Assembly (NCBI RefSeq): GCF_900129795.1
Contig: NZ_FQWW01000002.1
Location: 186,001 to 250,000, forward strand
DNA from: Flavobacterium sp. CF108
GTDB taxonomy: Bacteria; Bacteroidota; Bacteroidia; Flavobacteriales; Flavobacteriaceae
Reading direction: 5' to 3'
Length of the DNA stretch: 64,000 bases
The notes beneath the pieces were generated by a model that was not told the origin of the DNA, ran no database searches, and saw nothing but the letters and a program-made list of their open reading frames with translations. Below are positions 17,301-25,940 of this stretch, one piece after another (position 1 is the first letter of the stretch; each line of letters starts with the position of its first letter). Made by a program: the position numbers and the translations under genes.

Positions 17301-17610
17301 ATATATCTCGTAGAGATTATATATCTGTAGAATATTATCGCACCACCTAATATTTGTCCCGTAGGGACTATACCAAACGAAATGATTCTTTATGAATATT
17401 TTATTCCTAAAAGTATATATCTCGTAGAGATTACATATCGGTAGAACATTATCGCACCACCTAACATTTGTCCTGTAGGGATTATACCAAACGAAATGAT
17501 TCTTTATGAATATTTTATTCCTAAAAGTATATATCTCGTAGAGATTACATATCGGTAGAACATTATTGCACCACCTAGAATTTGTCCCGTAGGGACTATA
17601 CCAAAGAATC
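17301..17610. repeat. Tandem 114-bp repeat, about 2.7 copies
   Basis: Copies start at 17301, 17415 and 17529, with an exact 114-bp period; the third is cut after 82 bp. Each copy contains ATCTCGTAGAGAT and a GTCCCGTAGGGAC-type palindrome. In the middle copy the second palindrome changes on both sides to GTCCT/GGGAT, which keeps wobble pairing. An apparent 105-residue frame across the array is a by-product of the periodicity. This and the neighbouring palindromes fill the gene-free stretch 17111-17640. Confidence 0.85.
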
Positions 17611-17642
17611 AAGTTTCTTACTCAATTCGAAATTCACTAAAT

Positions 17643-17676
17643 AAAAAATGCCTCTAAAATTATTTAGAGGCATTTT
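17643..17676 (-). terminator. hppA terminator
   Basis: A 14-bp stem (17645-17658 with 17663-17676) runs into T on the minus strand just past the hppA stop. It is the exact inverted copy of the kinase terminator at 17074-17106. Confidence 0.85.
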
Positions 17677-17706
17677 CGTTTTTATGAAACTTTGACAAAG
17701 CTATTT

Positions 17707-20259
17707 TTATTTAGCAGTTGCTGCGCTAATTTTCGCTTCAACTTCTTCTTCTGTTCCTTCGTAAACTTCTGTAGTTGTTTTTCCGTTTTCAGTTTTAGTT
17801 ACAGTTCCTCTAGTTTTACCGTTGTCATTTCTTAGATCAACGCGAACAGATTTTTTCTCATATTTACTTGTATCGAAACAATCTGTTTTTTGATATTTTC
17901 CGGTTTTATCAAAATGCGCTAAGCATTTTGCTGTTTCTTCTTCAGTACAGCCTTTTTCTTTGCACATTTTAATACATTCTTCTTTTGTCATTCCTGATAA
18001 ATCTCCGCATTTAGAAATTCCTCCTGCATGCATTTCAGTTTTTGCACAGCAAGAAGCTTTTCCTGCAATATTTGATTCAGAATGTCCATCACCTAAAATT
18101 GGTGCAACAACTAATCCAATCAAACAAGTTAATTTAATCAAAATGTTCATTGATGGCCCAGATGTATCTTTAAACGGATCTCCAACTGTATCTCCGGTCA
18201 CGGCAGCTTTGTGTGCATCAGAACCTTTATAAGTCATTTCGCCGTTGATCATAACTCCGGCTTCAAAAGATTTTTTAGCATTGTCCCAAGCTCCTCCGGC
18301 ATTGTTTTGAAAAACTGCCCAAAGCACTCCAGAAACCGTAACTCCTGCCATATATCCTCCTAACATTTCAGCAATTAACTGATTGTTATCTGCGTAAACT
18401 AATTTTCCTAAAAGTACAATTGCAATTGGAAAACCAATTGTTAGAATTCCCGGAAGCATCATTTCGCGTAAAGCTGCTTTTGTAGAAATTTCAACACATT
18501 TTCCGTATTCCGGTTTTCCGGTTCCTTCCATAATTCCCGGAATTTCCTTGAATTGACGACGAACTTCATACACCATATCCATCGCTGCTTTTCCAACAGA
18601 ATTCATCGCTAAAGCAGAGAAAACCACCGGAATCATTCCACCGACAAATAACATCGCTAAAACTGGCGCTTTAAAGATATTGATTCCGTCAATTCCTGTA
18701 AACGTTACATAAGCGGCAAATAAGGCTAATGAAGTTAAGGCTGCAGAAGCAATTGCAAAACCTTTTCCGGTTGCTGCAGTTGTGTTTCCAACAGAATCTA
18801 AAATATCGGTTCTTGTACGAACTTCTTTTGGTAATTCACTCATTTCGGCGATTCCTCCGGCATTATCAGAAATTGGCCCGAAAGCATCAATTGCCAATTG
18901 CATTGCTGTTGTTGCCATCATTGCAGAAGCTGCTAAAGCAACTCCGTAAAATCCTGCCAAAGCATATGAAATCCAGATCGCACCAGCGAACAATAATACA
19001 GTTGGGAAAGTCGAAATCATTCCCGTTGCTAAACCTGCAATTACGTTTGTTCCCGCTCCTGTAGATGATTTTTGAACAATGGCCAAAACTGGTTTTGTTC
19101 CTAATCCTGTATAATATTCTGTTACGGATGAAATAGCTCCACCAACAACTAATCCAACTAATGTTGCATAGAAAACACGCAATGATGAAATGTCTTTTGA
19201 TCCTTCTCCAAAGAAAGTCATCTGCATGGTTTCAGGAAGCATATGTTTTACTAAAAAGAAACAAGCCACAGCTGTTAAAACAATCGAAACCCAGTTTCCT
19301 ATATTTAATGCTTTTTGAACTTGTGCTTCTTTTGCATTGTCATCTGAAATTTTTACTAAAGTTGTTCCGATAATGGAGAATAAAATCCCGAAACCGGCAA
19401 TCGCCATTGGAAGTAAAATTGGACCAATTCCGCCAAAAGCGTCATTGATACTTCCGCCCATATCTTTTATAACATAGTTTCCTAGTACCATTGCAGCAAG
19501 AACTGTTGCTACATAAGAACCAAATAAATCGGCTCCCATACCGGCAACGTCTCCAACATTGTCTCCAACGTTATCTGCAATTGTTGCAGGGTTTCTTGGA
19601 TCATCTTCCGGAATTCCGGCTTCTACTTTACCAACTAAATCAGCACCAACATCGGCTGCTTTAGTGTAAATTCCGCCTCCAACTCTGGCAAACAATGCGA
19701 TTGATTCTGCACCAAGAGAAAATCCGGCTAACGTTTCTAAAACAATCGTCATTGTTTCAGTATCTTTCCAAACTCCGTCAGAAAATAAATTAAAGAAAAT
19801 TATAAAAAAAGTAGTTAAACCCAGAACTGCAAGACCTGCAACGCCCAGCCCCATTACGGTTCCGCCGCCAAAAGATACTTTTAGTGCCTGTGGTAAACTT
19901 GTACGTGCTGCCTGTGTTGTTCTAACGTTTGTTTTGGTTGCGATTTTCATACCTATATTACCTGCGTAAGCTGAAAATAATGCGCCAAAAATAAATGCAA
20001 TTACGATCAATAAATGTGTTTTTACACCCGGAATAAAAGTAATTCCTGCCAAAGCTAAACTTGCAATAATAACAAAGATGGTTAATAGTTTATATTCGGC
20101 TTTTAAGAAGGCTAAGGCTCCTTCGTAGATGTAATCTGAAATCTCTTTCATTTTACCGTCTCCGGCGTCTTGTTTTAAAACCCAAGTCCTTTTTATTCCC
20201 ATGAAAAGTAATCCTAAAACTGCCATGACAATTGGCAGGTAAATCATAAATGCATTCAT
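17707..20259 (-). CDS. hppA: Membrane-bound ion-pumping pyrophosphatase with Cys-rich C-terminal extension
   Basis: The 850-residue protein has about 16 membrane helices in residues 1-722. It carries the pyrophosphate-site motifs DVGADLVGKVEAG and DNVGDNVGDVAGMGADLFG and the C-terminal DTVGDPFKDTSGPS. The enzyme couples pyrophosphate hydrolysis to H+ or Na+ export. GNTTAATGKG has Ala where K+-independent enzymes have Lys, so K+ dependence is expected. The family usually ends near the last helix. Here a further 128 residues (about 723-850) contain eight Cys, several in CxxxC-like spacing (EECIKMCKEKGC), then a charged tail. Its role is unknown. The soluble pyrophosphatase gene lies just upstream. 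Confidence 0.95.
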   Translation of the reverse strand: MNAFMIYLPIVMAVLGLLFMGIKRTWVLKQDAGDGKMKEISDYIYEGALAFLKAEYKLLTIFVIIASLALAGITFIPGVKTHLLIVIAFIFGALFSAYAGNIGMKIATKTNVRTTQAARTSLPQALKVSFGGGTVMGLGVAGLAVLGLTTFFIIFFNLFSDGVWKDTETMTIVLETLAGFSLGAESIALFARVGGGIYTKAADVGADLVGKVEAGIPEDDPRNPATIADNVGDNVGDVAGMGADLFGSYVATVLAAMVLGNYVIKDMGGSINDAFGGIGPILLPMAIAGFGILFSIIGTTLVKISDDNAKEAQVQKALNIGNWVSIVLTAVACFFLVKHMLPETMQMTFFGEGSKDISSLRVFYATLVGLVVGGAISSVTEYYTGLGTKPVLAIVQKSSTGAGTNVIAGLATGMISTFPTVLLFAGAIWISYALAGFYGVALAASAMMATTAMQLAIDAFGPISDNAGGIAEMSELPKEVRTRTDILDSVGNTTAATGKGFAIASAALTSLALFAAYVTFTGIDGINIFKAPVLAMLFVGGMIPVVFSALAMNSVGKAAMDMVYEVRRQFKEIPGIMEGTGKPEYGKCVEISTKAALREMMLPGILTIGFPIAIVLLGKLVYADNNQLIAEMLGGYMAGVTVSGVLWAVFQNNAGGAWDNAKKSFEAGVMINGEMTYKGSDAHKAAVTGDTVGDPFKDTSGPSMNILIKLTCLIGLVVAPILGDGHSESNIAGKASCCAKTEMHAGGISKCGDLSGMTKEECIKMCKEKGCTEEETAKCLAHFDKTGKYQKTDCFDTSKYEKKSVRVDLRNDNGKTRGTVTKTENGKTTTEVYEGTEEEVEAKISAATAK

Positions 20260-20314
20260 AATATATTAATGGTTTTGGTTAATAGTCAACAATCTAACTG
20301 AAACGAATTTAAAC

Positions 20315-20351
20315 AAAAAAGCAATACTCCTGACGGCAGTATTGCTTTTTT
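20315..20351 (-). terminator. ppa terminator
   Basis: AGCAATACT (20320-20328) pairs with AGTATTGCT (20338-20346), extended by flanking A and T runs. It separates ppa from hppA on the same strand, so they are probably separate transcripts. Confidence 0.8.
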
Positions 20352-20372
20352 TATAATAAAATAGGGTATAAA

Positions 20373-20903
20373 TTATTTAATACTAAATAATCCCTCTGGT
20401 TTGTTTTCAATATCGTTAAAACGCTTTGTACACTCAGCAATAATTGCAAATGCTTCGTTTACATCTCCCCAGCCTTCTACATCTACTTGTTTGTTTTCAA
20501 GATCTTTGTAAACCTGAAAGAAATGCTCGATTTCTTTCAATAAGTGTCCATTAATATCTGAAAGGTCATTTAATGAATTCCAGATTGGATCTGAAACTGG
20601 TACACAAATAATTTTTTCGTCTGGTCCTTTATCATCTGCCATGTGGAAAACACCAATTGGTTTTACTTCCATAACACATCCAGGAAAAGTTGGTTCGTTT
20701 ACTAAAACCAATACATCAAGAGGGTCACCGTCAAGTGCTAAAGTTTCAGGAATAAATCCATAATCTGCAGGGTACATCATTGAAGAGAATAACATTCTGT
20801 CGAAACGCATTCTTTTGATTTCAAAATCGTACTCATATTTATTTCTGCTTCCTCTTGGTATTTCGATTAATACATCGAAAGTTGTTAGTTTGTCTGCGGT
20901 CAT
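20373..20903 (-). CDS. ppa: Soluble inorganic pyrophosphatase, family I
   Basis: The 176-residue cytoplasmic enzyme hydrolyses pyrophosphate to phosphate using Mg2+. The core signature DGDPLDVLVL (about residues 58-67) supplies metal-binding Asp residues. RGSRNKYEYD near 17-26 and YPADYGFIP near 44-52 are also typical. The length matches bacterial family I enzymes. It lies immediately upstream of hppA but is separated by a terminator. Confidence 0.95.
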   Translation of the reverse strand: MTADKLTTFDVLIEIPRGSRNKYEYDFEIKRMRFDRMLFSSMMYPADYGFIPETLALDGDPLDVLVLVNEPTFPGCVMEVKPIGVFHMADDKGPDEKIICVPVSDPIWNSLNDLSDINGHLLKEIEHFFQVYKDLENKQVDVEGWGDVNEAFAIIAECTKRFNDIENKPEGLFSIK

Positions 20904-21035
20904 TTTCGTTTTTTATTATATCTATAATTTCGACTGCAAAAGTAACTAAACAATCCTTTTTTACAATGAAAAAAGTATATTAATCTCTGTATTTATACAT
21001 TAATTAATATACTTTTCTTTTTATATAACAGACAG

Positions 21036-21635
21036 TTAATATGTAATTTTCCTATTTCGCTTATTTAGGTAATAATGCCATAGCAAATATGTCGCATAAG
21101 ATCGGTACGGACTCCATTGTTCTGCATGGATTTCCATCTCTTGTTTGTCATGAATATCCAGCAATTCTTTGATCGTATTTATGACTGCAATATCACCCAG
21201 CGGAATCAAATCCGGCTCTTGAAGACAGAACATTAAATAGATATCAATTGTCCAGTTTCCGATTCCTTTTAATTTGATTAATTCTTCGCGAACTTCTTTT
21301 GCCGATTTTGACGCCAGACTTTCTACATCTAATTCTTTGTTTAAAATCGCTTCAGACAAAATCTTGATGTATTTTGTTTTTTGACGGCTTACGCCAAGAC
21401 TTCTATATTCTTCATCTGCCAAAATTGCCATCGTTTCAGGATTGCAGGTTGTATAGGCTTTTATTTTTAAGAATGTGGCTTTCGCCGAATCTATAGAAAC
21501 CTGCTGCTCAAGAATTAATAATACCAAAGTCTCAAAACCCTGCGGACGCTTTGGTATTGGCGGAAGCCCGTATTTTTCGATTATTTCCTGAAATATTGGA
21601 TTTTTACTGGTTAGAAAATCGATAGCTTCTTGCAT
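21036..21635 (-). CDS. DNA-3-methyladenine glycosylase, AlkA/HhH-GPD type
   Basis: The 199-residue protein has a helix-hairpin-helix with LKGIGNWTID (residues 122-131) followed by the catalytic Asp D148 in PLGDIAV. This is the HhH-GPD arrangement of base-excision glycosylases that remove alkylated purines. It lacks the N-terminal domain of E. coli AlkA, which is common in short bacterial members. A typical EQQVSIDSAKATF helix lies at about 43-55. It is a single gene with repeats upstream and nothing obviously regulatory. Confidence 0.85.
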   Translation of the reverse strand: MQEAIDFLTSKNPIFQEIIEKYGLPPIPKRPQGFETLVLLILEQQVSIDSAKATFLKIKAYTTCNPETMAILADEEYRSLGVSRQKTKYIKILSEAILNKELDVESLASKSAKEVREELIKLKGIGNWTIDIYLMFCLQEPDLIPLGDIAVINTIKELLDIHDKQEMEIHAEQWSPYRSYATYLLWHYYLNKRNRKITY

Positions 21636-21698
21636 AAGTTATTTAAGTCTGTATCAAAATTAAATAAAAATCTCGCAAAGACAGAAACACAAAGTTTT

Positions 21699-21803
21699 TT
21701 GCCCACAGATTTTACAGATTAAAACAGGTTTAAGCAGATTTTTTTTCGATCTGCAATTATTTAATCTGCGCTTATCAGCATAAACCCGTAAAATCTGTGG
21801 GCA
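21699..21803. repeat. Inverted repeat of the ccacagatt family
   Basis: GCCCACAGATTTTACAGATT at 21699 onward is mirrored by GTAAAATCTGTGGGC ending at about 21803, with an inner AGCAGATT/AATCTGC-type pairing. It shares the CCACAGATT arms of the element at 2541-2776. Confidence 0.65.
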
Positions 21804-21887
21804 AAAAAGATATCTAAACATAAAAAAAGCCACAAAGAATTTAAACCTTTGCGACTTTGTAACTTTGATTCTTTGTACCTAATATAA

Positions 21888-24389
21888 TTAGAAATAGAAT
21901 CCGAAAGATCCTTTTACAGCAAATTTGGCAGCATCCGGCATGTTTAAATAACTTCCTCTCCACGAGAAATCAATGCGGAAAACTTTGAAGATATTTCCAA
22001 TTCCGGCGTTATATTCCCAATACACATTTTCTGGAGCGTTATATGGTAATCCCGAAGCATTTATTTCACGATTTGCTTTAGAAATAGTTCCATGAACAGC
22101 TTTAATACCAACAAATTCTCTCCAGTTTAGTTTTCGCATAAATGGAACTCTGGCGAACAATCTTCCTCCAAAATCATGATTCCATTGCAACGTTGTATAT
22201 TGGTCAGTAACGAATTCATAGAAATTAAGGTTACTAAACGTGTTTTCAATTGTAAAGTAAGTCTGGTTACCCGGAATCACACTCATTAATCCTAACGGAA
22301 TTGTTCCGAATGTTTTTCCTGTTTCTAAAATAATGTTTGATCTTCCTAAAGGCCCAATAATAATAGGCTGTTTATAGAATATCTGTATTTTTTCATATGC
22401 AAAATCACTGTCAAAAACACCTTTTAGACCGTAACTAAAGTTAACAAAGAAATGACTAAATGGACTGTCAACTAAATCTCTCTCAACTCCGTAACCAATA
22501 GTTTTACGGTTTGGCATATATTCAAACTGAATATTGGCTTCTGATTGTTTTACATCACTTTTTACAACTCCCATCGGATCTGCTGCAGTTGGCAAAGTTG
22601 TATAATAATCTAAACTAAATGTTTTTGATGCCGATTCTAATGTTCGATAAGAAAACCCTGCCTGAACAACAAAATTCTTTTTAGGTTCCATTTCTACCGA
22701 AATGTTACTCAAATTAATGTTGGTCAATTTTCCGTTGCTACCCGATGTAAACAAAGCAGAAGACGCAAAACTTCGTCCAAGAATATCATTTGTTGTGGTT
22801 AAACTGGCACCAATTTGTTCAATATCACGCCTGTTTCCTCCAGAAATAATAACACGTTTTTTCTTGTCGACCATCCATTTTCCAGAAACTCCGTATTTAA
22901 ATTTACTGTCATCAAATCCGTAAGCTGTATAAGCTTGTATACGCCAAGGATCGTTTGGCCCAAAATAAGTTCGTCCTCCTACTCTCAGCCTTAAACCTTC
23001 GACTTCATTATATCCAAATGTGGAGAAAATAGGTCCGTAATCGAAGTTTTTAAACTCAATATAACCACTTCCTAAAATGGAGACGAGATTATACAATTGC
23101 TTAAATCGCTTGACCGTCTGCAAAGTATCGAGCATTTTATAAATCCCTGCTTCATCTTTGTTTAATTTCTCAAAACGATTTTCTTCCCAAAATTCCGGCG
23201 GTCGTTCATAGACCGCATTGTCTATAAAATTGACTTCTTCTTTATAGAATTTCTCCGGTTTTTGAATATTGAATTTATGGTTTCGAAATAAGGTCGTTCG
23301 TTTTCCATAAACCCCTTTTGATTTTTCTTTTTTATTTAAAGCAAAATCAGACATCATATAATCGCGGGTCAATAGAAAAACAGAATCGTTTTCTACTTCA
23401 AATTCCTGTTCGATATAAATATCTTTTACCCAGTTAATATTGGCACTTTTAGTAACGCCCATATTAATTTTCTTGATCGCAAAAGTGGTATCGTTTACCC
23501 AAAAATCTCCTTTAAAAGTCAATTCGTTTTTACGCCTCGGATAAAAAACAATATTAAAACACCATTTTTTATCAATAAAAGCACTGTCTTTCAATACGTA
23601 ATTGTAAACATCAATTCCGGTTTTTGAAAGCGGACTTGTAAAACTTTTATCAAAAAATTTAAGGTGATTATCGTAGATATTATAATCTGAATAAAGATCT
23701 TTTACGAAAGCCAAAATCTGCTGATTTCCGTTGAAACCAGACATTTTATTTCCCGTAATATTTTCTTTTACTTTCTTTAATTTATTATCTCCGTAAACAT
23801 CATAAACTGATTCGTTGATAAAAATTGGCAGATACGTTTTTCCGGTAACATCTGAAGTATCAACATGATTAAACACAAACTCCATTCCTTTAAAGAGTTT
23901 GTTTTTCATGAAAGCACTATCAATCGTGTTCATGTCGAACTCGACTTTTTCGTACTTCTGCATTTCATATTGATTAAATTGGTAAAGTCCGTTTTTACGT
24001 TTTCTTTCCCATATTTTCCTCAAAATATCAAGCGCCGGATTATTCTTTTTTGATGTTTTTCCGGTATAAATTACAACTTCGTTTAATGCCTGAGGTTCAC
24101 TCAAAACAATTTTAAAATCGTAATTGACTGCTTTTTCTAAAGGAACTTCTCTATCTGAAAATCCGGCAGAACTAACCAATAAAGCGGTATAAGTATTAGG
24201 GGATTCGAGATAAAAACGGCCATCTTCGTTGGAAACGATTCCGGTGTTTGAACCTTTAAAAACAACATTTGCAAAAGGTATCGGCTGATTAGACTTATCT
24301 AAAACAATTCCACTCACTTTCGTTTGTGCAGTAGCAATAGCCGCAAATGCGAATACAAAAAATAGGCTGAGTAAAATTATTCTTTTCAT
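21888..24389 (-). CDS. DUF5686 outer-membrane protein with CarboxypepD_reg domain
   Basis: The frame extends to 24416, but ATG 24389 gives a clean signal peptide (MKRIILLSLFFVFAFAAIATA), and the longer start lies inside the pdhB terminator. The 833-residue product has a CarboxypepD_reg-like domain near 22-110 (SGIVLDKSNQPIPFANVVFK). The long DUF5686 region and an outer-membrane barrel follow, ending in GSFGFYF. It is probably an outer-membrane protein of unknown role found across Bacteroidota. It follows pdhB on the same strand behind a terminator. Confidence 0.82.
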   Translation of the reverse strand: MKRIILLSLFFVFAFAAIATAQTKVSGIVLDKSNQPIPFANVVFKGSNTGIVSNEDGRFYLESPNTYTALLVSSAGFSDREVPLEKAVNYDFKIVLSEPQALNEVVIYTGKTSKKNNPALDILRKIWERKRKNGLYQFNQYEMQKYEKVEFDMNTIDSAFMKNKLFKGMEFVFNHVDTSDVTGKTYLPIFINESVYDVYGDNKLKKVKENITGNKMSGFNGNQQILAFVKDLYSDYNIYDNHLKFFDKSFTSPLSKTGIDVYNYVLKDSAFIDKKWCFNIVFYPRRKNELTFKGDFWVNDTTFAIKKINMGVTKSANINWVKDIYIEQEFEVENDSVFLLTRDYMMSDFALNKKEKSKGVYGKRTTLFRNHKFNIQKPEKFYKEEVNFIDNAVYERPPEFWEENRFEKLNKDEAGIYKMLDTLQTVKRFKQLYNLVSILGSGYIEFKNFDYGPIFSTFGYNEVEGLRLRVGGRTYFGPNDPWRIQAYTAYGFDDSKFKYGVSGKWMVDKKKRVIISGGNRRDIEQIGASLTTTNDILGRSFASSALFTSGSNGKLTNINLSNISVEMEPKKNFVVQAGFSYRTLESASKTFSLDYYTTLPTAADPMGVVKSDVKQSEANIQFEYMPNRKTIGYGVERDLVDSPFSHFFVNFSYGLKGVFDSDFAYEKIQIFYKQPIIIGPLGRSNIILETGKTFGTIPLGLMSVIPGNQTYFTIENTFSNLNFYEFVTDQYTTLQWNHDFGGRLFARVPFMRKLNWREFVGIKAVHGTISKANREINASGLPYNAPENVYWEYNAGIGNIFKVFRIDFSWRGSYLNMPDAAKFAVKGSFGFYF

Positions 24390-24397
24390 TGTCTGGG

Positions 24398-24440
24398 CAA
24401 AAAAAAACTTCATCAATTAACTGTGAATGATGAAGTTTTA
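24398..24440 (-). terminator. pdhB terminator
   Basis: On the minus strand AACTTCATCA pairs with TGATGAAGTT and runs into nine T (24406-24398). It decides against the longer start of the downstream DUF5686 gene. Confidence 0.8.
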
Positions 24441-24459
24441 TGAGTATTCTAAATGTGTA

Positions 24460-25437
24460 CTATTTGTATAACACTTTTTTAACTGCTTTTACTACATCAC
24501 CTGCATTTGGCAACCAGTCTTTTAATAATACTGGAGAATAAGGCGCAGGAGTATCTGCAGTTGTAATACGTTGAATTGGCGCATCAAGGAAATCAAATGC
24601 TTGCTCCTGAACGATATAAGTGATCTCAGAAGAAATACTTGCAAATGGCCAAGCTTCTTCAAGAATTACTAAACGGTTTGTTTTTTTAACAGATTTAAGA
24701 ATAGCATCTTTATCCATAGGACGAACTGTTCTTAAGTCAATAATCTCACAAGAAATTCCTTCTTTAGCTAATTCATCAGCAGCGATAAAAGCTTCTTTGA
24801 TGATTTTTCCAAAAGAAACAATTGTTACATCTTTTCCTTCACGTTTAATATCAGCAACTCCTAATGGAATTGTGTATTCTCCGTCTGGCACTTCACCTTT
24901 GTCACCATACATTTGCTCAGATTCCATAAAAATTACAGGATCATTATCACGAATTGCAGATTTTAAAAGTCCTTTTGCATCATAAGGAGTTGAAGGTACA
25001 ACAACTTTAAGACCCGGAGTGTTTGCAAACCAGTTTTCTAAAGCTTGTGAGTGAGTTGCTCCTAATTGCCCTGCAGAAGCAGTTGGTCCGCGGAAAACGA
25101 TTGGCACATTAAATTGTCCTCCAGTCATTTGACGCATTTTAGCAGCATTATTTATAATTTGATCAATACCAACTAAACAGAAGTTGAAAGTCATATATTC
25201 TACAATAGGTCTGTTACCATTCATTGCAGAACCTACTGCAATTCCTGTAAAACCAAGCTCAGCGATTGGAGTATCGATTACTCTTTTTTCACCAAACTCA
25301 GCAAGCATTCCTTTTGAAGCTTTGTATGCTCCGTTGTATTCTGCAACTTCTTCGCCCATTAAATATATGGATTCATCGTGACGCATTTCTTCGCTCATCG
25401 CTTCACAAATGGCCTCTCTAAATTGTATTGTTCTCAT
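24460..25437 (-). CDS. pdhB: Pyruvate dehydrogenase E1 component, beta subunit
   Basis: The 325-residue protein has the transketolase pyrimidine-binding domain (MGEEVAEYNGAYKASKG; TPIAELGFTGIAVGSAMNG) and the C-terminal transketolase domain with DLRTVRPMDKDAILKSVKKT. It pairs with E1 alpha and thiamine diphosphate to decarboxylate pyruvate and feed acetyl-CoA. No alpha, E2 or E3 gene is adjacent, so this subunit is encoded apart from the rest of its complex. A TATTTTTG box (25477-25470) lies about 33 nt upstream. The closely related branched-chain oxoacid E1 beta is less likely but not excluded. Confidence 0.88.
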   Translation of the reverse strand: MRTIQFREAICEAMSEEMRHDESIYLMGEEVAEYNGAYKASKGMLAEFGEKRVIDTPIAELGFTGIAVGSAMNGNRPIVEYMTFNFCLVGIDQIINNAAKMRQMTGGQFNVPIVFRGPTASAGQLGATHSQALENWFANTPGLKVVVPSTPYDAKGLLKSAIRDNDPVIFMESEQMYGDKGEVPDGEYTIPLGVADIKREGKDVTIVSFGKIIKEAFIAADELAKEGISCEIIDLRTVRPMDKDAILKSVKKTNRLVILEEAWPFASISSEITYIVQEQAFDFLDAPIQRITTADTPAPYSPVLLKDWLPNAGDVVKAVKKVLYK

Positions 25438-25940
25438 ATTTTATATTGTATGTTGAATTTTCTGAAGAGCAAAAATAAATATTTTAAATAACTTAAAAGC
25501 ATAAATTGAATTTAAAATCGCACGAAGTTCTTTCTCTCTTTAGCTTTTAACTTTTTAAATATTATTGTGATATTTACGAAATCGATATAATAGACGTGTG
25601 ACCCACACTTAATTTGCCAAATCCATTTTTTTGACAAACTTTACTCTATTTGTTTAATTCCTGTTTCTCCGAAATTCTTTCATAAGAACGGGAAAATTCA
25701 AAAATTAGTATTTATGAGCCTAAACTTTAACCATTGTTTAATCTTCAAAAATTGCAAAATTCCTAACAATCAGACAAAATGAATGCTTTTTCATTTTAAG
25801 ATTCCGATGAAAACCACCTCAAAACACATAATCTTCGAAATCGTAATAGTTTTAAAAAATATTATGCATGCATAGTATAATTATTCCAAATTAAATTCTA
25901 AATTTGTAAAAGCATATTACAAATTCAAAATATATACTTT
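25438..25940. promoter_or_regulatory. Divergent pdhB/etfB control region
   Basis: This gene-free stretch of about 500 bp is AT-rich. It holds the pdhB -7 box TATTTTTG on the minus strand (25477-25470) and the etfB box TAAATTTG (25899-25906). A perfect 12-bp palindrome TATGCATGCATA (25863-25874) lies just before the etfB box and may be an operator. I see no convincing gene in the remainder. Confidence 0.5.

Noticed and set aside
17301-17610. Possible CRISPR array
   Set aside because: The units are contiguous 114-bp copies with no unique spacers and no cas genes nearby.
17295-17612. 105-residue frame on the minus strand with threefold repeated protein units
   Set aside because: It results from the exact 114-bp tandem repeat, whose period is a multiple of three. 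It has no start signal or family resemblance, and lies in non-coding palindromes.
24390-24416. Upstream start of the DUF5686 gene
   Set aside because: It overlaps the pdhB terminator, and the later ATG gives a clean signal peptide.
25708-25785. Short ORF (about 22 codons) starting MSLNF in the pdhB/etfB region
   Set aside because: No hairpin or biased codons follow it, so there is nothing to support a leader-peptide role.
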